Shown one piece after another: positions 35,729 through 47,393 of a stretch of DNA of 64,000 nt. The stretch is from NCBI RefSeq assembly GCF_907164915.1, contig NW_025919560.1, positions 1 through 64,000 of the forward strand, in the 5' to 3' direction. This stretch comes from Impatiens glandulifera. Lineage: Eukaryota; Streptophyta; Magnoliopsida; Ericales; Balsaminaceae. Both the position numbers and the translations under genes were made by a program. Below the pieces are notes generated by a model. The model saw only the letters and a list, made by a program, of their open reading frames with translations, made no database searches and was not told the origin of the DNA. The first letter of the stretch is position 1, and each line of letters begins with the position of its first letter.

Positions 35729-37015
35729 TATAAAAAATGTATGTCTTTTTTAATGAAATATTTTAATTATTTTTTTTCAAATTATCACATATTTGTCGAA
35801 CTAATAGTAAAATATGTATAAAATGTATATTAAAAGAGGATGAAATGTACTTAATTTAGGAAGAATCATACTTATGAAGAACTTTACCCTAATAAATACT
35901 TAGATTCCTTCAAGAATGACATTAGGAGCAACTATTCTTTCTTCCCTCAAGTTCGAATTCTCACATATAACAACATGTCTTATCCTTCAAGGATTCCATT
36001 ATTAATGAAATTCACCATCCCTTCACCATTCCTCTAATTTGAATTCACATTTTCCATCATATCTTATCCTTAAAAGATTATATTATTAATGACATTACAA
36101 CCACCATTCCCTCCTCCCATATTCAATACCACCATTATTATCATTTTCATTTTTATAATACACCCTCTAAAATTCACATCAAATAGACTCAAGCCATAGT
36201 ATCGAGTTTGAAATGTTAATTATTTAACCACTTACCACTTATGATTGTTGAATTCTATTTATAATTTATGTTTTTTTAAAAAGTCAATACAATATAATAT
36301 AAATATAGCCATTTAAAACATAACAACAAAAGAAATACAAAAACACGAGTGTTTACTTTGTTACCAAACACAACGATAAGATTAACCATTATGGAGCAAC
36401 AATATAAACATAAGCTAAAAATACTCACCACTGAACAAACATAAAATCAAATTTTAACGATTTAAATATGATGAGTCTAAATGGAACTACAAGACCTACG
36501 GGTTAGCAACAACACGTAATTCATCAACTTCAAGATATATAAGTTTTTATAATATAAATACAAAATAGATGCAATAAATATTATAGTAAATATTAAACCC
36601 TTTATATATTACAATATTTAATACTATTAGTCTTTAAAAAAGTCAAATAATTTTAAAATAATCTATGTTATATAGAAAAAAACAAAATAGTAAAAAAAAT
36701 AAAATTAAAATAATTAAATATCTGATATAAGACATAATAGAACAAAACAAAAATAGATAAAATGAGATAAATTGATTAATTAATAAATAAAAAAAGAGAG
36801 AAAAAATGAATATTTAATTAATAAATATTAAATTTAAAAAAAATTAACTCTATTTACCGATCTTGGCTAGATGAACCATTTTTAATAATATAAATGTTTA
36901 AATAAACTTTTATTAGTTCGTAGTTACTCAAGTAGATACGTCTAAATAAATGAGTTTTTTTTTTTTATACATAATTTTTTCACTTTAGAACAGTATATAT
37001 TATATATATATATAT

Positions 37016-37049
<34 letters not shown>

Positions 37050-38336
37050 GTTGATGAATTATTTTTCTTAATTATTATTGAAGAAAATTGAAAAAATAAG
37101 TAAAATATATATTCTTATAAAGATCATGTATAATACAAACTAAGTTTTTTTTTTAATATTTTGATATATAAACATATCAAAAAGATTTTTACACAAATAA
37201 AAAAAACTTTTATTTTTCTTTTTGAATAAATAAACTATTTAAAATAAAATTGAAAGTATTTACTTATGTATTAAAAACAAAAGGTGTCATTTAAGTATAA
37301 TAAAAAAATATTTATAAAAATATGTAAAATAAAAGTAAATGCATTTTTTTAAATAAGATAAAATACACCCATAAAATTACTGGAAAAATAAGAATAACAT
37401 TACAACCATCCCACACGAGTCAAATCAAAACATACAAACTAATAATATGTAAAACTCATATGAAAAATGTACGTAAATATACACTTCAACATGCATTCAA
37501 CCGTTTTCTATTTTATTTATGTTTTTTTGAGTTTTATAAACTTTCAAGAAAGTTATTTTTTCTATTTTGATATATAAAAGTTCTATTTTCCTATGTCATT
37601 CTATGAGTCTCTTCCTTTTTGTGCATGGCATCGTCACTTCTTTTAACATCGTTCATTACTTCGAAACTTAATTTAAAAACCATATTTTAACCCAGACATT
37701 TAAGAACATAAATAGTAACACTTTTCAAATAGTAAAAATATGATAGCATAATAGATACAAAAAAATGTAAACATAAAAACACAATTATAGAAAAATATTT
37801 TAAGTTTCTTCATTCAAACATTAAAAAACAACCAAATTATTCATCTTAACGATAGAGACGTAGTCTTGATCACAAAATTATTATCTCTTCTTTTTTTAGT
37901 GACAACAACATTTCTAGCATATTTTTGGCGTCCCAGTTATGTCACAAAAACAGCAATCATTTGGGCATTTTGGTTTTGGACAATCTATAAAATCAAATGA
38001 AATAATTAATAAACATTTTTACAAAATAGACAATACTAATTTTATTCAATCATACAAAGGAGCGCGATTTGGCACAAGATCAATAATGAGTGTGTGAGTC
38101 AATAGAACTAACACACAAATCAACAAATAAGTAGATGATTTCATGATGGACATCATGTTAAAATCAGTAAAGAAAAATTAAGAATTTATGGATTGTTCAT
38201 TATTTCACAACTAAAAACACATATTTATAGCTAAAAAATTACAATGCAATCAATGTCCACACCATTCTTTATTTTGATTTAATATTATTACGATTATTTT
38301 CCTTTTCTTATTTTCTTATTATTTATCCTTTAATAT
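35727..38336. other. AT-rich intergenic DNA, nothing recognised
   Basis: No gene or mobile element I can support. An (AAT)n tract lies at about 37,016-37,047. A loosely repeated pair in 35,930-36,110 (TCTTATCCTT.AA.GATT.TATTATTAATGA, twice, ~90 bp apart) is visible. The rest is A/T-rich and contains only short, biased open frames. Confidence 0.5.
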
Positions 38337-39108
38337 ATTCAAAACCTACATCATAATATATTTATTGAATATTTATACCTAAGTTACTATATAAATATTT
38401 AATGAATATAAATATTATATATATTTATATATATATGTGCACATTCCCTAAAATTCAGTCCTTAGCAATATTTTTACACTTTAAGTATAATAAGTTACTT
38501 AAAATACATTAATATATAATATTATATGTGTATATAATAGATATTTATCAAATAAAAAAGAATTGTTTATATGTTTGACTAAAATTTAAATAAATAATTC
38601 CTACAATATATAAAAATACTACTATACCTTAAATATTTATAGAATTGTCTACAATACAAAATTCTAGAGTTCAATTCTTATTCAAAATATCTTAAATTGA
38701 AGTATAATGGAATTTTTTAATTTGAGTTATACCATTGTATTAACTTTCTTTAAATAATAATTTAAAAATAAAATAAAAGGAAAGGAAGGTTGAACTACCG
38801 AACTAAAATTTATTCTTAATTTATAATAACCATAGTTACAATATATATATATAATATCAATTCTAATAAAATAAAATTAGGTAAATTTATTTATAAAATT
38901 TCAATTAAACTATAAGTAAATATTCCAATAAATATAGAGAAAATATATTTTCTTGAATTTTGGATTTAACCACCTACTAAAATACATTACATTTTATTTT
39001 CTTGAATAAAATATATTCAAAACCTACGTTACAATATATTTAATGAATATTTATACCTAAGTTACTATATAAATATTTAATGAATATATATATCCATATA
39101 AATATGTG

Positions 39109-39144
<36 letters not shown>

Positions 39145-39335
39145 TATTTATATATATGCACATTCCCTATTCAGTCTTTGAAAATATTTTTACATTTTTA
39201 GTATGACAAGTTACTTAAAATACATTAATATATAATATTATATGTGTATATAATAAATATATATCTAATAAAAAAGAATTGTTTATATGTTTGACTAAAA
39301 TTTAAATAAAAAATTCCTACAATATATAAAAATAC

Positions 39336-39393
<58 letters not shown>

Positions 39394-39590
39394 GTTTTTT
39401 AAATTTTTTTAATAAATTGAAACCAATTAGGATAATTTAAGTTTAATGAATTATCTAAATACAAAATTCTAGAGTTCAATTCTTATTTAAAATACCATAA
39501 ATTGAAATATCATGGAATTTTTTAAGTTTGAGTTATACCATTGTATTACTTTAAATAATAATTTAAAAATAAAATAGAAAATAAACCTAT
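38337..39590 (+). repeat. ~670-bp-offset tandem duplication with divergent TA tracts
   Basis: TTCAAAACCTAC, TGAATATTTATACCTAAGTT, GCACATTCCCTA, AAGTTACTTAAAATACATTA, TTGTTTATATGTTTGACTAA and CAAAATTCTAGAGTTCAATT occur in order from 38,338 and again from 39,007. The second copy carries expanded (TA)n tracts at 39,104-39,140 and 39,339-39,392 where the first has only short runs. It also has an extra ~70 bp before the CAAAATTCTAGAG word. Confidence 0.85.
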
Positions 39591-40311
39591 ATTACATTTT
39601 GCAAAAGTATAAGTTATAACCCACATTTCATATCCGTGTAAATCTTAAAAAGCCTCTTTTCAATTGCGAAGTATATATATGTTATACGAGTAGGCTTATT
39701 TGTATAAGCTTTAGATTATTTTTAAAAAGTATTTTTTTTTATAGAAAGACTGTATATATAATGATAGAATATTTTTTTAAATTAAATGTTGTGATTAATA
39801 AAAGATTAAATAAAGAGAAAATAAAAAATAAATTAATTATTAAAGTTATAAAATTTATATAAATAAAGGATGAGTTAGAAAAATAAAAATGAAAATTAAT
39901 TAGGAAAGATAATTTATAAATATGAGAGAAAAATGTATATTTAAAAAATTGTTATTTTATTATGAGCTTAATAAATTATATTAAATTTTATTATATATTA
40001 TTATGTATATTATAAATATTTATATATATATAAATAAATAAATATTTAATATTAAATACAAATTTATATAAAATTAATGAAGAAAAATAATATATATATA
40101 TATAAGAGATAAAATAATAAAAATAATAATTAAGAAAAAGAAATAAAATAAAAATTATTTAGGAAAGATAAATTAATTAAAAATTATGATATCAGAGATA
40201 AATTAATAATTATGAATATGAGAGAAAAACTCTTGAAAATGTGAAAAATGTGGTAAGCGTATGAGCTGTGATGAGAGGTATATGTCATCCTCTTGATTAT
40301 TTATATTAAAC

Positions 40312-40343
<32 letters not shown>

Positions 40344-40375
40344 AGGTTCATAAATTTTAATATGCATAAGATTAA
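39591..40375. other. AT-rich DNA, nothing recognised
   Basis: A/T-rich with short (TA)n and (ATT)n tracts (for example 40,313-40,342). No gene seen. Confidence 0.6.
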
Positions 40376-40728
40376 GGGTTTGTTTGAGAAAAAGGGTTTT
40401 TATGTTTTATTTAGATTTTTTTCTAAAAATTTTTATTTGATAAAAACATAGAAAAAATTAGTTTTTAAAATTTAAATACTAATTTATCTTTAAAGTTTGA
40501 AAAATGTGGTTTAGGTGAGTAAAGAGTGACTTAGAGATGATAGAGTGGTGGGCCCATTTTATTTAATAAATAAATATATATATATATATATATATATTAA
40601 ATTTAATTAGATGATAATTTTGATATTTAATTAGTTAAAATTATTAATTAGATGGTTGATATAATGTTTTAATTTTTGAATAAAAATTGAATTTATTTCA
40701 ATAACTTATTTGGAAATTAAACAAACCC
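40376..40728. mobile_element. Tourist-like (PIF/Harbinger) MITE, 353 bp
   Basis: Flanked by the 3-bp duplication TAA (40,373-40,375 and 40,729-40,731). The left end is GGGTTTGTTTGAG and the right end reverse-complemented is GGGTTTGTTTAAT, a 10-bp perfect terminal inverted repeat. The interior is non-coding with a (TA)n run at 40,573-40,596. The ends differ from those of the 26-kb element, so this is a separate family. Confidence 0.8.
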
Positions 40729-40882
40729 TAAAAGACAAAGTTTTGAACCATCTAATCAAATGGTATATGTCTTTATTTTCCTATGACACCAATCATGACC
40801 CATGGTTTGACAAAAGTCATTCTGTGACCACTTGGCTTTGACTTACATCGAAGATTGGTGAACTTGTAGACCACCTTGTTAT

Positions 40883-41517
40883 TTGGTTTTGCTACCAAAG
40901 TTCAAAGTTAGAGCAGTATCTTTCAATTTGCACCGGTCTCAGCCCATCACTCAACCTGAGTTCGACTATCTCAACCGAACGAGCTTAAAAGTGGATGGAA
41001 TTTCAAATGGATCTAGTTTGAGTTATACTAAATTATTTTTGGTGAATCAAAAGTCAAATGAAAGGAGGGTAATGGACCTTCGAATAGACCCAACCCTAGC
41101 CCAAGCCATTAACCGTGCAGGCCCTATTTTGCTCGCTAACTTGGAGCTCAAGTTGGGAGTAAAGGTCATAACTACCCCCACACTTTCGCCGACTCATTCT
41201 TCGAAAGGCACGCGGTCGGAACCCCTGCTTGGGAGCTTACGGTTTCATATTCTATTTTGGATCGAAAATCTTCGCGAGAGGGCCCATTCATTTCGAAAAT
41301 CGAGCGTGGGGCTTGTAGACGACCCAAACCACACACATGCCAACCAACGCCACTAAGCCAACTAACCTCCTTGGTTGGTTTTCATCCGAGTGAAGTCTTA
41401 ACCCGAGCCACTCAAGTCTCAAGATGCTGCCTAAACCTAAATCAGTCCTCAAAACTTATGAGATTATTCAATTTAATTTTGGCTACAAACTTTGAGAAGT
41501 ATTTAAATCGATCCTAA
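40883..41517 (+). other. Unidentified GC-balanced island with overlapping open frames
   Basis: The base composition is clearly richer in G+C than the flanks from about 40,790 to 41,450. A 157-codon frame (40,883-41,356) and an overlapping 86-codon frame in another register (41,257-41,517) cross it. Neither has a domain, repeat or motif I recognise. There is no clear TATA box or splice pattern. It may be a fragment of an old retroelement or an unknown gene. Confidence 0.3.
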
Positions 41518-42477
41518 ATAATTTTCTATAAAATGATTTAAGACAATATTCTTAACCAAAAATAAAAATTTCACAATTTTTAGGGCATTTTAGAATAACT
41601 CTCTTTAACTTCAAAAATCACATGAAAAATTCTTACATGTTCTTAAAATTATTCTTAACCAAATAATTTTTCCACAAGTTTTAGGAGATGATTGAATAAT
41701 TCTCAATCTTTGTGATATCATAACTTAGCTTTACAACTTAAAAAAAAAAAAAATCATATTTTCTTCTAATATTTTTCTTGGCAATTTCAGGCAAACAAAT
41801 CCTTATTTGAGCAAATTCGGTTTTCATGTCTCGTTTAATGTTCTCTCATTCATTAAACTCTCGTCTATCACTTTTATTATTTAATCTCGTCTAATACTAT
41901 GAATATCATATGAACTCATTTTTAGACACATGTTACGCTTTTATTATTCAACCTCGTCTAATATTATGAATATCATGAACTCATTTTTAGACGCAGGTTA
42001 CGCACCATAGACGAATAAATTCAAGTTTTGAACCCAAACAAGTGTAACAATATTTCATGTGTTTTGAATGGCCAAATGTTTCAAAGTAGAGACCAATTTA
42101 AACGGATATATAGACCATAGTACCAAGACAATTTTCCACGCATCACTAAACAAGGCATCCTTAAAACAAAATCTTTGAATTTATTTATTAATTTATAAAC
42201 AAATTAGACAACGACTCTTAATTAACGACTCTTAATTAAGCTAACTATGTCACTTTTGTTTGAATTCTAAATTCGGTTCATCATCTCAACCAAGAATCTA
42301 ATCAAGCATAATCGATCAAAACTTGAGTTTTATTAAATTTTAAGATATTTATTTTCGTTTATTTTGAAATTTCTGTAATAATATAGAATCATAAATAGTA
42401 ACACTTTTTAAATAGAAAAAAATATGATAGCATAATATAGAAATTTTAAAAAATAAACAAAACAAAAAATCATATAT
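41518..42477. other. AT-rich DNA with a 66-bp tandem pair
   Basis: No gene seen. 41,872-41,938 and 41,939-42,003 are a tandem pair (TTTTATTATTYAAYCTCGTC at each start, TTTTTAGAC.CA.GTTACGC at each end). CGACTCTTAATTA occurs twice at 42,213-42,239. Confidence 0.65.
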
Positions 42478-43060
42478 TCGAGAATGTATTATTTTTACTA
42501 TACAGTAACTTTTTCTTGGTAATAATTAGTTTTTATTATTAATTATCATTCATGATTGTTTAATTGTGTAACTATTTATTATTATTACTATTATTATTAT
42601 TATTTGTTGGTCTCTCTCGTGCTGGCCCATGTAATTCTTTACTTTCTTAATTTGCACGACTAATTTATTTTGATGATTAAGAAATATTTTATATATGAAG
42701 AATAAATGGATATAGAAATCAATTAAAAATTATTTTTTCTTAATTATATTAAGTTTAACAAAAACTCGTACTATAGTTTAGATCTTAAAAATATAAGCGT
42801 AAAAAAAAAATCCTTACTCATCAATCTGACCGTTTACAATACATCAGACGGTGGAGGTACTATTGTTGACTCGAGCGCATTTATAAATGAGTTGAGCACT
42901 TAAATTCATATAGATGCTTTTTTTTTTTTTTTACATTTCATGTATGATTTGTGAATTTTATGTAAAAGTATTTAATGATGTAAAATTTTACAAGTAAATA
43001 ATGAAGTTGCAACTATAAACCATATGTTATAAGATCTCATGTATTATTTTAATATATATT
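42478..43060 (-). repeat. Isolated inverted satellite-family copy
   Basis: Read on the minus strand, it has AGATCTTATAACATATGGTT, CAAATCATACATGAAATGTA, GCATCTATATGAATTTAAGT, TAAGATCTAAACTATAGTAC, CGTGCAAATTAAGAAAGT, GAGAGAGACCAACAAATAAT with an (AAT)n tract, and ATTAAACAATCATGA, in the order seen in the arrays. The length of about 583 bp equals one unit. It is more diverged than array copies, as expected for a dispersed single copy. Confidence 0.85.
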
Positions 43061-43275
43061 AATTAATTACAACATGAATTTGTCTACGATGAGTTGGGTG
43101 ACCATTTCACACTTGACCAGGTCAAGATTGACATGTTTCCTCCCGTTTTTTTTTTTTCAATTTAAATATATATTATATATTTAAAATGTATTATAAATTA
43201 AATTATATATCTATATATTAGAATTATTAATCTTATTAAAATAAAATATTATTTTAAAATTTTTCTTACTTAGTG

Positions 43276-43752
43276 TTTTATTAGATATTTATTTAATAAA
43301 TTTTTTATATTTATTCTATATAAAATATATTTAAATTTTATTAAAAAAGAATTCTTTTTTGTTTTAAAATAATTTATTTCAAAGTATCATTAATTTTAAG
43401 AATTATAGACAAATTATATATATAAATTATATTTATTAATATTATTAATGAAAAGACATAAACATTATTAATTTTTAATTATAATTTTTTTATTTAAAAT
43501 ATAAGTAAATGTATTTTAATATTTTAATTAATAAATTATTTGATTTTTTTTGATAAAAAAAATTAGTGAGTGAATGATAAATTATTTTAACAAACCTTAT
43601 CTAACAAGGCTTTAAATTTTTATATAAAATTAAGACTATAACTAGCTTAGCTTGAACACTCGCACACTCTTTTCTAACTAAATAAAATGTTAAAAGTAGA
43701 GGTGTATTAGTTTTAGTTGTTCTTTCCACAATGTTCTTAGAGGCTACACGAG
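43276..43752 (+). repeat. Second copy of the 25.1-kb segment
   Basis: Colinear with 25,098-25,586 in the same orientation. Both copies adjoin an inverted isolated satellite unit (42.48-43.06 kb to its left here, 25.85-27.28 kb to its right at the first site), so the two regions are rearranged relatives of each other. Confidence 0.7.
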
Positions 43753-44760
43753 TTTTCTCGTTCCACGTCTGCTTCTTCTCTCTTTGGGTTTATATAATTA
43801 GGTTAGGATTGTCAATTATATTGTTGTTAGTAGGTCCTGTCTTTAAGACGGTTCGTGTGATCCAAAATTGGTCAAACCTCATGCATTATTTTCTTCACGT
43901 GCTCCTGCGGTAAGAGACGAGGGATTTTTATGGTAGACTCGATTCATGCACCATTTTTAGAGAAAAAAAAGTTTTCGTGTTTTATTTAGGCCAACTATGT
44001 TAGAGAACCCATTAGCTTACATTTCTTGTCAATACAAGTTTTAGGTGCTATGAGAAAAAATAAAGATTTGTTTTTAAGGGTTCAGTGTCTAGTTACGTTT
44101 GAGAAATGACCATCATCGCTATGTCTCACACACTTATCCTGAACGAACAATCTTTACTTCAAAATAGTTGGTCGTTTGAATGTTCGAAAGATTGTTACAC
44201 TTTCGATCCGTGTTTGGAAATCTTGCTATTATGAGTATCGTAATTTGTGTCTAAAAAAGGATAGCCTTATTCTGTTTTTGAAGTTCATTAGATTTAGACG
44301 ATGTAGGAACAAAAGAATCAATAATGTTTCCTAACCAAGATGAAGGCACAAACTAGAAGTGAAAAGTTCACATTTTAGAAAATAATTTATTAGAGTCTCT
44401 AGAATTTCGAATCTGTCTTAAAATTTTACTTGATCATATATTTGAGTTTTTTCAAACATGCTCTAAAATTTCTAGAATATTTTTATTATTTTAGGAATAT
44501 TATTCTTTAATTTTTTTGGAATGTTTTAGATTTTTCTAAAATATTTTAGATGCTCGAATCATCGTTTAGGTGTAGTTTGTCAAAAATTGAAACAAACAGG
44601 ATCCTAAATATAAATATAATTTTGAGATGAAATTTAAATGAAATGGAAGTATAGAGGCCCAATTGCAAAAATACAGAAGTCTGAACCCTAATATAATTTA
44701 TATTTAAAATAATTGTAAATATAAGGTTATATTTAAAAGTGGATACCCTCCTTAGTCACA
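43753..44760. other. Unclassified intergenic DNA
   Basis: More GC-balanced than the average of the window between 43,740 and 44,350, but no domain is recognised. A 60-codon plus-strand frame (43,731-43,913) is hydrophobic in its middle (YIIRLGLSIILLLVGPVF) and lacks a supporting context. 44,440-44,560 repeats AAATTTCTAGAATATTTT-like words. Confidence 0.4.
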
Positions 44761-45110
44761 ATTTAAACAACTAGAAGCAAGTAGGGCCTCAGAGTTCTTC
44801 TTCTTCAAACTGTCAAGCAGTTGACGCCCAAGAGAATTCAAAATTCGTCAACTACTGCGATTTCTTCCACGATCAATGCCGAGGCATCGATCTTTGAGAT
44901 TTAGACTCCCCACGATCATTAGAATCATAAAGAGCTCAGGATCGTGCCTTCCCCACGACCAGAAGGTGGTCGCCTGCCGCTACGCATGCCGGATGCACCG
45001 AGTTCGCCGACGACTTCAAGAACCACAGACAAGGCTCCAAATAGCTCCGGATTTGATTCAAAACTCCTCTATAATGAATTAGAATCTAGTTGGGAGATGA
45101 TTTAGGCGTT
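44761..45110. other. GC-rich island of unknown origin
   Basis: A sharp compositional island (CTTCCCCACGACCAGAAGG, CGCCTGCCGCTACGCATGCC) in A/T-rich DNA. A 68-codon Arg-rich plus-strand frame (44,876-45,082) and a minus-strand reading (HPACVAAGDHLLVVGKARS) both look possible and cannot both be real. It may be the first exon of a decayed gene or an insert. I do not recognise it. Confidence 0.3.
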
Positions 45111-45120
45111 GTTGTTCTTG

Positions 45121-45400
45121 ACACAACTAAAAAGGAGGGGTTTTACCGAAAGTTTTTTCCGACAAATGTATAAATCTTTTTTCGACAAATATATAAATCT
45201 TTCGGTATAAATTTTTCGGTATTTAAAGGTAATGCCTAAAGAATTACCCAATTCTTTCGGTATTAACCCTTTCTAACACTTTAAGAATTTCTGGGTAATT
45301 AAGCCCAAAGCCGAAAGAATCTGGTAAATCTATCGATTTTGGCACCAAATACCGAAAGATTATCTCCAATTCTCTCGGTAATAGTCTTCTTCACTAATTT
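45121..45400. mobile_element. Small CACTA-like non-autonomous element (tentative)
   Basis: The left side CACAACTAAAAAGGAGGGG followed by TTTTACCGAAAG and the right side reverse-complemented TTAGTGAAGAAGACTATTAC then CGAGAG resemble degenerate CACTA ends. Both are followed by subterminal repeats of ACCGAAAG/CTTTCGGT in both orientations (45,143, 45,197, 45,218, 45,261, 45,318, 45,350, 45,380). A terminal CACTA motif and a 3-bp duplication are not clearly preserved, so the superfamily is uncertain. Confidence 0.45.
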
Positions 45401-45529
45401 ATTTTTCCCTTTTCTAAGTGGTGTTTTGGTTTTAAGTATATAGATCTTGTTTAATTATCTAAACATATCAATTTCCAAGTATATATGGATTGTGATTGAA
45501 TTTATAAGTATAAGTTTGTGTTTAAATTC

Positions 45530-45695
45530 GAGTCTTTTGAGCCGAACTCGAACAGATGGTTATATAATTTAGCCGAGTTCGATCTTAATATTGAAAGCTC
45601 GATCGAGCTTGAGCCGAGCCAATAAAAAAACGAGTCGAGCCGAACTCGAGCCAAGGCTAGTTCGAGCTCGGCTCGTTTACATCCCTAATTCAATC
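45530..45695. repeat. CGAGCTCGGCTCG-type interspersed repeat fragment
   Basis: Dense alternation of GAGCCGAACTCGA, CCGAGTTCGA, GAGCTTGAGCCGAGCC and TTCGAGCTCGGCTCGTTTAC ending in ATCCCTAA. GGCTCGTTTACA(T/C)CCCTA ends are common on dispersed DNA transposons in plants. The opposite terminus is not found, so this is a fragment. Confidence 0.5.
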
Positions 45696-45804
45696 ATTAA
45701 CAATCAGCTAGGGTATACCAAAAAATAATATGCAATAATGATAATCAACAATTGAAACGAGAACCAAAATGAACCTTGAAGTAAAGCTTAAAATTAAAAA
45801 ATAA

Positions 45805-45985
45805 TCCGAAATTAAATAGCTAAACAATTATACAACGCATCTAGGCTTCAAGAACATACCAAATATTACCTAAAGATGTAGAATAAGAAGATAAAATGCA
45901 CAAAAGTGGGAAGAACAAGCTCTTGGTCGGAGTTCCTTCACCAGAAATGAAATCTCTTGCCTCGATTAATCGGAGCACTTAAGGG
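45805..45985 (-). repeat. Inverted partner of the 16.63-16.81 kb segment
   Basis: On the minus strand, CCCTTAAGTGCTCCGATTAA, GGTGAAGGAACTCCGAC, AAGAGCTTGTTCTTCC and TCTACATCTTTAGGTAAT run to ATAATTGTTTAGCTATTTAA, as at 16,627-16,790. The sequences beyond both ends differ between the two sites, so the shared unit is about 180 bp. Confidence 0.8.
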
Positions 45986-47138
45986 CGGTTACGAGATTTC
46001 TCTCTCTTAGAGTTGTATAGCTTATAATTTTTAGCCATTTTTGAACCAAAATGCCCAATTTATATTGACCGTGGACGATGAATTTGATATTTCAAGTATA
46101 AGTGGGATTTTCGGTTAAAACAAAAATTGGGCTTCGTTTCTTAACCATTTATGCTATTCTTGTGCTCAACTTTAATTTAGTAGCAATCCCGTTTTGGAGA
46201 CACCTTAGTACGAGCGACCTCAAACTAAATCTGGGATGTTGGAACTAGTTCTTTTCAAACGGTATGGATGTTATCTTGCGCCACGAATTAGAATTACCTA
46301 TTTTCATCAACCACATTGGGAATAAATTTATTAGTCAAGTGTTGTCAGTTTGGATTCCATTTGGGCAGCCTCAACTGTTTTTAAATGTCGTTGAGTTCAA
46401 AAATTCATAATTCTGATCCGTTTTCGTAGGGGAACAGAGGACTCCTCCATCTTTCCAATCCAACTTGAATCAGATAAATCTATCAAGAATGGAGGTCTTT
46501 AGAGCCATTTGAAGTTGGGGAAAATTTGGATACACTTAAGAATTTGAAAACCAAACCAAGAACAATTTGAAGAATTCCTTTGAAGTCTTGAAGATTCTGG
46601 CAGCGGCGGCTGGCAGGGCTCTGGTGACAGTTCCGATAGGTGAAGTGGCCTGTGGCGGAAAATTCGTTTTGGCGTTAAAATTTGAAATTGTAATTTTGTT
46701 TCGATATTCAGAGCGTTTTTCCTGAGAAAAACGATATTATGTTCCATTTTTATTATCTTTAATACTCTTTCATGTACGTGACAGTTTTTTTAAATTTTGC
46801 GTTTTACAAAGAATTGTGTTTAATTTCAAAGAATGACTGTTGGGAGGCCTTTTCATCGAAAATGTCCAATAATAATATTATATTCAAATTTTTACATTTT
46901 TCGATCTTTCGTTATGAAAATGTCATAATGTTAAAATTCTGAGTATTTATAAAAAGTGACGTTTGGATCAAATCGAGTCGATCGCTTATTTTCGAGTCGA
47001 TCGCTTATTTTAAATATTCTAGTCTAGTCTTTAAGTATGAATATCATACTATACCAGATATATTTATTTTAATTATTTGGATGTAAAAATGAGGTATGTG
47101 ACAAAAATTTGTAACTCTAGTTGTGAGCTCGTGACCTT
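45986..47138. other. Unclassified DNA, possibly old retroelement
   Basis: 45,990-46,740 is less A/T-rich than average and reads like non-coding retroelement or UTR sequence. A minus-strand 82-codon frame (46,747-46,499) has no recognisable domain. A short direct duplication TCGAGTCGATCGCTTATTTT occurs at about 46,975 and 46,995. No gene is supported. Confidence 0.4.
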
Positions 47139-47393
47139 CTAAGAAATGCACATATATTGCGAATTTGGAGAGGAGGCATCCCTAAGATCTCGCTTCTTGG
47201 AAAATTTTGTGACCCCTACATTGAAGATTATATATTAATTGCTAATAATTATAATTAATAATGATAGATTAATTATACAATTAAATTGGGGTCTCCTCCA
47301 AGGAAGCTCCATGTACATATTGACATGGAACTAATAGCATGTGGCTGAACTGCATTCCCTGTCCTCAGAAGTCTAAGCTTGGGGTAAATTTTA
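47139..47393 (+). repeat. Segment joining pieces that are separate at 25.7 and 29.3 kb
   Basis: The left two-thirds match 25,660-25,842 and the right third matches 29,295-29,385, directly adjoining here. This is the likely ancestral (uninterrupted) arrangement of the segment split by ~3.45 kb at the other locus. Confidence 0.6.
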
